From Schleiferiaceae bacterium (lineage in GTDB: Bacteria > Bacteroidota > Bacteroidia > Flavobacteriales > Schleiferiaceae): DNA of 7,225 bases. Under the pieces are notes generated by a model. That model was not told where the DNA came from. It worked only from the letters and a program-made list of their open reading frames with translations, and did no database searches. Positions within the stretch are counted from its first letter, which is position 1, and each line of letters opens with the position of its first letter. Made by a program: the position numbers and the translations under genes. Where the stretch lies: contig JAKMGS010000077.1 in assembly GCA_022424815.1 (NCBI GenBank), positions 1,416-8,640 on the forward strand. The letters are read 5' to 3'. Of the stretch, positions 5,512 through 7,225 are shown in pieces.

Positions 5512-7225
5512 TGAAACGACTGATAGAATTCTTTATTAAGTACCCTGTCGGAGTCGACACCCTTCTTATCGGGTTTTTCTTCTTCGGTTGGATCAGTTAC
5601 AATAGCCTAAATACAACGTTCTTCCCTTTAGTGGAGAGCCGATTAATTACGGTCACAGCGGTGTATCCTGGCGCTTCACCGGAGGAGATCGAAGAAGGTG
5701 TGGTCAATAAAATTGAGCAGAACCTAAAAGGCCTCACCGGGGTAGAGCAATACACTTCGGTATCTAGTGAGAATGCGGCGACTATCCGTATTGAGGTATT
5801 GAAGGGATATGATACAGATTTGGTCCTCGAGGATGTAAAGAATGCGGTGGAGCGTGTACCTTCCTTCCCGACGGGATTGGAACCATTGCGTGTGTCAAAG
5901 CAGGAAAACTTGACCTTGGCGATGAGCATGGCACTTTCAGGTGAGGGTGTGGATCTCCTGAGCTTGAAGCAAGAGGCTCGACGTATTGAAAGAGAGTTGC
6001 GGTTGAAAGACGGTATTTCAAAGGTGACCTTGGGCGGGTATCCGGACGAGGAGATCGAGATTGCCTTAGATAAAAATACCTTGCGTAAGTATGAGTTGAC
6101 CTTGACTCAAATTGCGAATGCACTGCGCACCACAAATTTGGACATCACCGGTGGGACCATCAAGGGAACTCAAGAGGAGATGTTGATTCGCTCTCGCAAT
6201 AAGAACTACGAAGCACACGAACTGCAAAACATCATCGTCTACACTCGTCCAAACGGTCAGGTCATTCGTCTGAAGGATGTAGGTGCGGTCCGTGATCGCT
6301 GGGCGGATAACCCGAGGCGCGCCTCGTTCAACGGCATTCCATCGGTGGAGATTACGGTTAATAATACGGACCAAGAGGACCTGCTCGCGACTTGTGAGTA
6401 TTTGAATGATTACATCAATACATACAATGCGTCCACGGACAATATGCAGCTGGATGTCATTCGCGACTTCTCCGTGACCCTACAACAACGTAAGGATCTA
6501 CTATTTGAGAATGGATTGTTGGGATTTGTACTGGTACTGATTCTATTGACCTTGTTCTTGAACATGCGTTTGGCGTTCTGGGTGGCCATTGGTATCCCTG
6601 TTTCGTTTGCTGGGATGTTTATATTGGCCAATTATTTCGGCATTACTATAAACGTCATTTCCTTGTTTGGAATGATCGTAGTCATTGGAATTCTTGTGGA
6701 TGATGGGATTGTGATCGCGGAGAACATCTATGCGCATTATGAACAAGGCAAGCCGCTTTTACGCGCTGCATTGGAGGGTACTCTCGAGGTTACCCCATCA
6801 GTGGTGAGCGCCGTATTAACGACCATCATTGCATTTTCGAGTTTCTTTTTCCTAGACGGTCGGGCCGGAGATTTCTTCTCAGAAATGTCTTTCATTGTGA
6901 TTGCCACCTTGGCGGTTTCCTTGATCGAAGGGTTGTTATTCTTGCCGGCACACTTGAGTCATAGCAAATTAGATCGCAAAGCGAAAATGAACCCTGTACA
7001 ATCTGCAGCTACTGGCGTGCTGTTTAGGTTCAGAGATAAGGTCTATGCGCCATTCTTGTATTGGTCGCTGCGCAATAAATTGGTCACCATCAGTCTTTTT
7101 ATATCCCTCATGTTCATCACGTTTGGGGCCATTGGTGGAGGTATCGTACGCACCCAATTCTTCCCGTTCATCGAACGCGATAACTTGGACATCAGCTTGG
7201 ATATGCCTGCGGGTACGAACGAGGC
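5511..7225 (+). CDS. RND-family efflux permease, N-terminal part (AcrB/MexB-like superfamily)
   Basis: The frame is open from ATG 5511 to the right edge, giving 571 residues of a protein that would normally reach about 1000-1050. It opens MKRLIEFFIKYPVGVDTLLI with the first transmembrane helix (about 13-31). The first porter segment follows, TTFFPLVESRLITVTAVYPG (35-54) then ASPEEIEEGVVNKIEQ (55-70). Helices lie at about 334-352, 357-375, 382-404, 430-448, 457-480 and 522-545. Helix 4 carries the adjacent aspartates D397 and D398 in GILVDDGIVIAENIY, matching AcrB D407 and D408 of the proton relay. IVRTQFFPFIERDNLDISL (545-563) begins the second repeat. It is an inner-membrane proton-driven exporter, assembling as a trimer with the adaptor encoded immediately upstream; the start shares one base with the adaptor stop. 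DDGI in place of the more common DDAI looks like a lineage trait. Whether it exports drugs, detergents or lipids cannot be read from the sequence. Confidence 0.95.
   Translation, partial: MKRLIEFFIKYPVGVDTLLIGFFFFGWISYNSLNTTFFPLVESRLITVTAVYPGASPEEIEEGVVNKIEQNLKGLTGVEQYTSVSSENAATIRIEVLKGYDTDLVLEDVKNAVERVPSFPTGLEPLRVSKQENLTLAMSMALSGEGVDLLSLKQEARRIERELRLKDGISKVTLGGYPDEEIEIALDKNTLRKYELTLTQIANALRTTNLDITGGTIKGTQEEMLIRSRNKNYEAHELQNIIVYTRPNGQVIRLKDVGAVRDRWADNPRRASFNGIPSVEITVNNTDQEDLLATCEYLNDYINTYNASTDNMQLDVIRDFSVTLQQRKDLLFENGLLGFVLVLILLTLFLNMRLAFWVAIGIPVSFAGMFILANYFGITINVISLFGMIVVIGILVDDGIVIAENIYAHYEQGKPLLRAALEGTLEVTPSVVSAVLTTIIAFSSFFFLDGRAGDFFSEMSFIVIATLAVSLIEGLLFLPAHLSHSKLDRKAKMNPVQSAATGVLFRFRDKVYAPFLYWSLRNKLVTISLFISLMFITFGAIGGGIVRTQFFPFIERDNLDISLDMPAGTNE

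Noticed and set aside
6410..6746. Minus-strand open frames inside the permease gene
   Set aside because: They run antisense to transmembrane helices 2-4 of the permease, including the proton-relay aspartates, and the plus-strand frame is clearly coding. They are shadows.

Overview
The window looks like chromosomal DNA from a member of the Bacteroidota, most likely a flavobacterium-like lineage with fairly balanced base composition. Four observations point that way: the N-terminal motif style of the DNA polymerase I, the near absence of Shine-Dalgarno sequences before every gene, a candidate promoter of the TTTG-N19-TAnnTTTG type on the minus strand, and an RND adaptor whose hairpin region resembles a Bacteroidota-type variant. 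This placement rests on recognition by eye, not on a search.

Layout: (1) Positions 1-301, minus strand: the 5' end of a membrane-anchored protein, probably a Bacteroidota metallophosphoesterase, running off the left edge. (2) Positions 302-429: a divergent intergenic region with a candidate promoter for the minus-strand gene. (3) Positions 430-3261: a complete polA, with 5' nuclease, proofreading exonuclease and polymerase all carrying intact motifs. (4) Positions 3297-3824: a short TetR-type regulator, flanked on both sides by related imperfect palindromes. (5) Positions 3825-3943: a 119-base intergenic region with a dense cluster of overlapping inverted repeats. (6) Positions 3944-4396: a MarR-type regulator that seems to start at TTG. 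(7) Positions 4393-5511: an RND periplasmic adaptor. (8) Positions 5511-7225: the N-terminal 571 residues of an RND inner-membrane permease, cut by the right edge.

The marR, adaptor and permease genes overlap by 4 bases and then by 1 base, so they very probably form one translationally coupled operon for efflux. The TetR regulator just upstream could be a second controller. No outer-membrane channel gene is visible; it may lie downstream or elsewhere. The housekeeping part (polA) is ordinary. The parts most worth a second look are the operator-like repeats around tetR and before marR, the unusual start of marR, the atypical adaptor hairpin and a clamp-binding-like motif in the polA linker. 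I see no clear evidence of a wholly new system, mobile element, CRISPR array or RNA gene.
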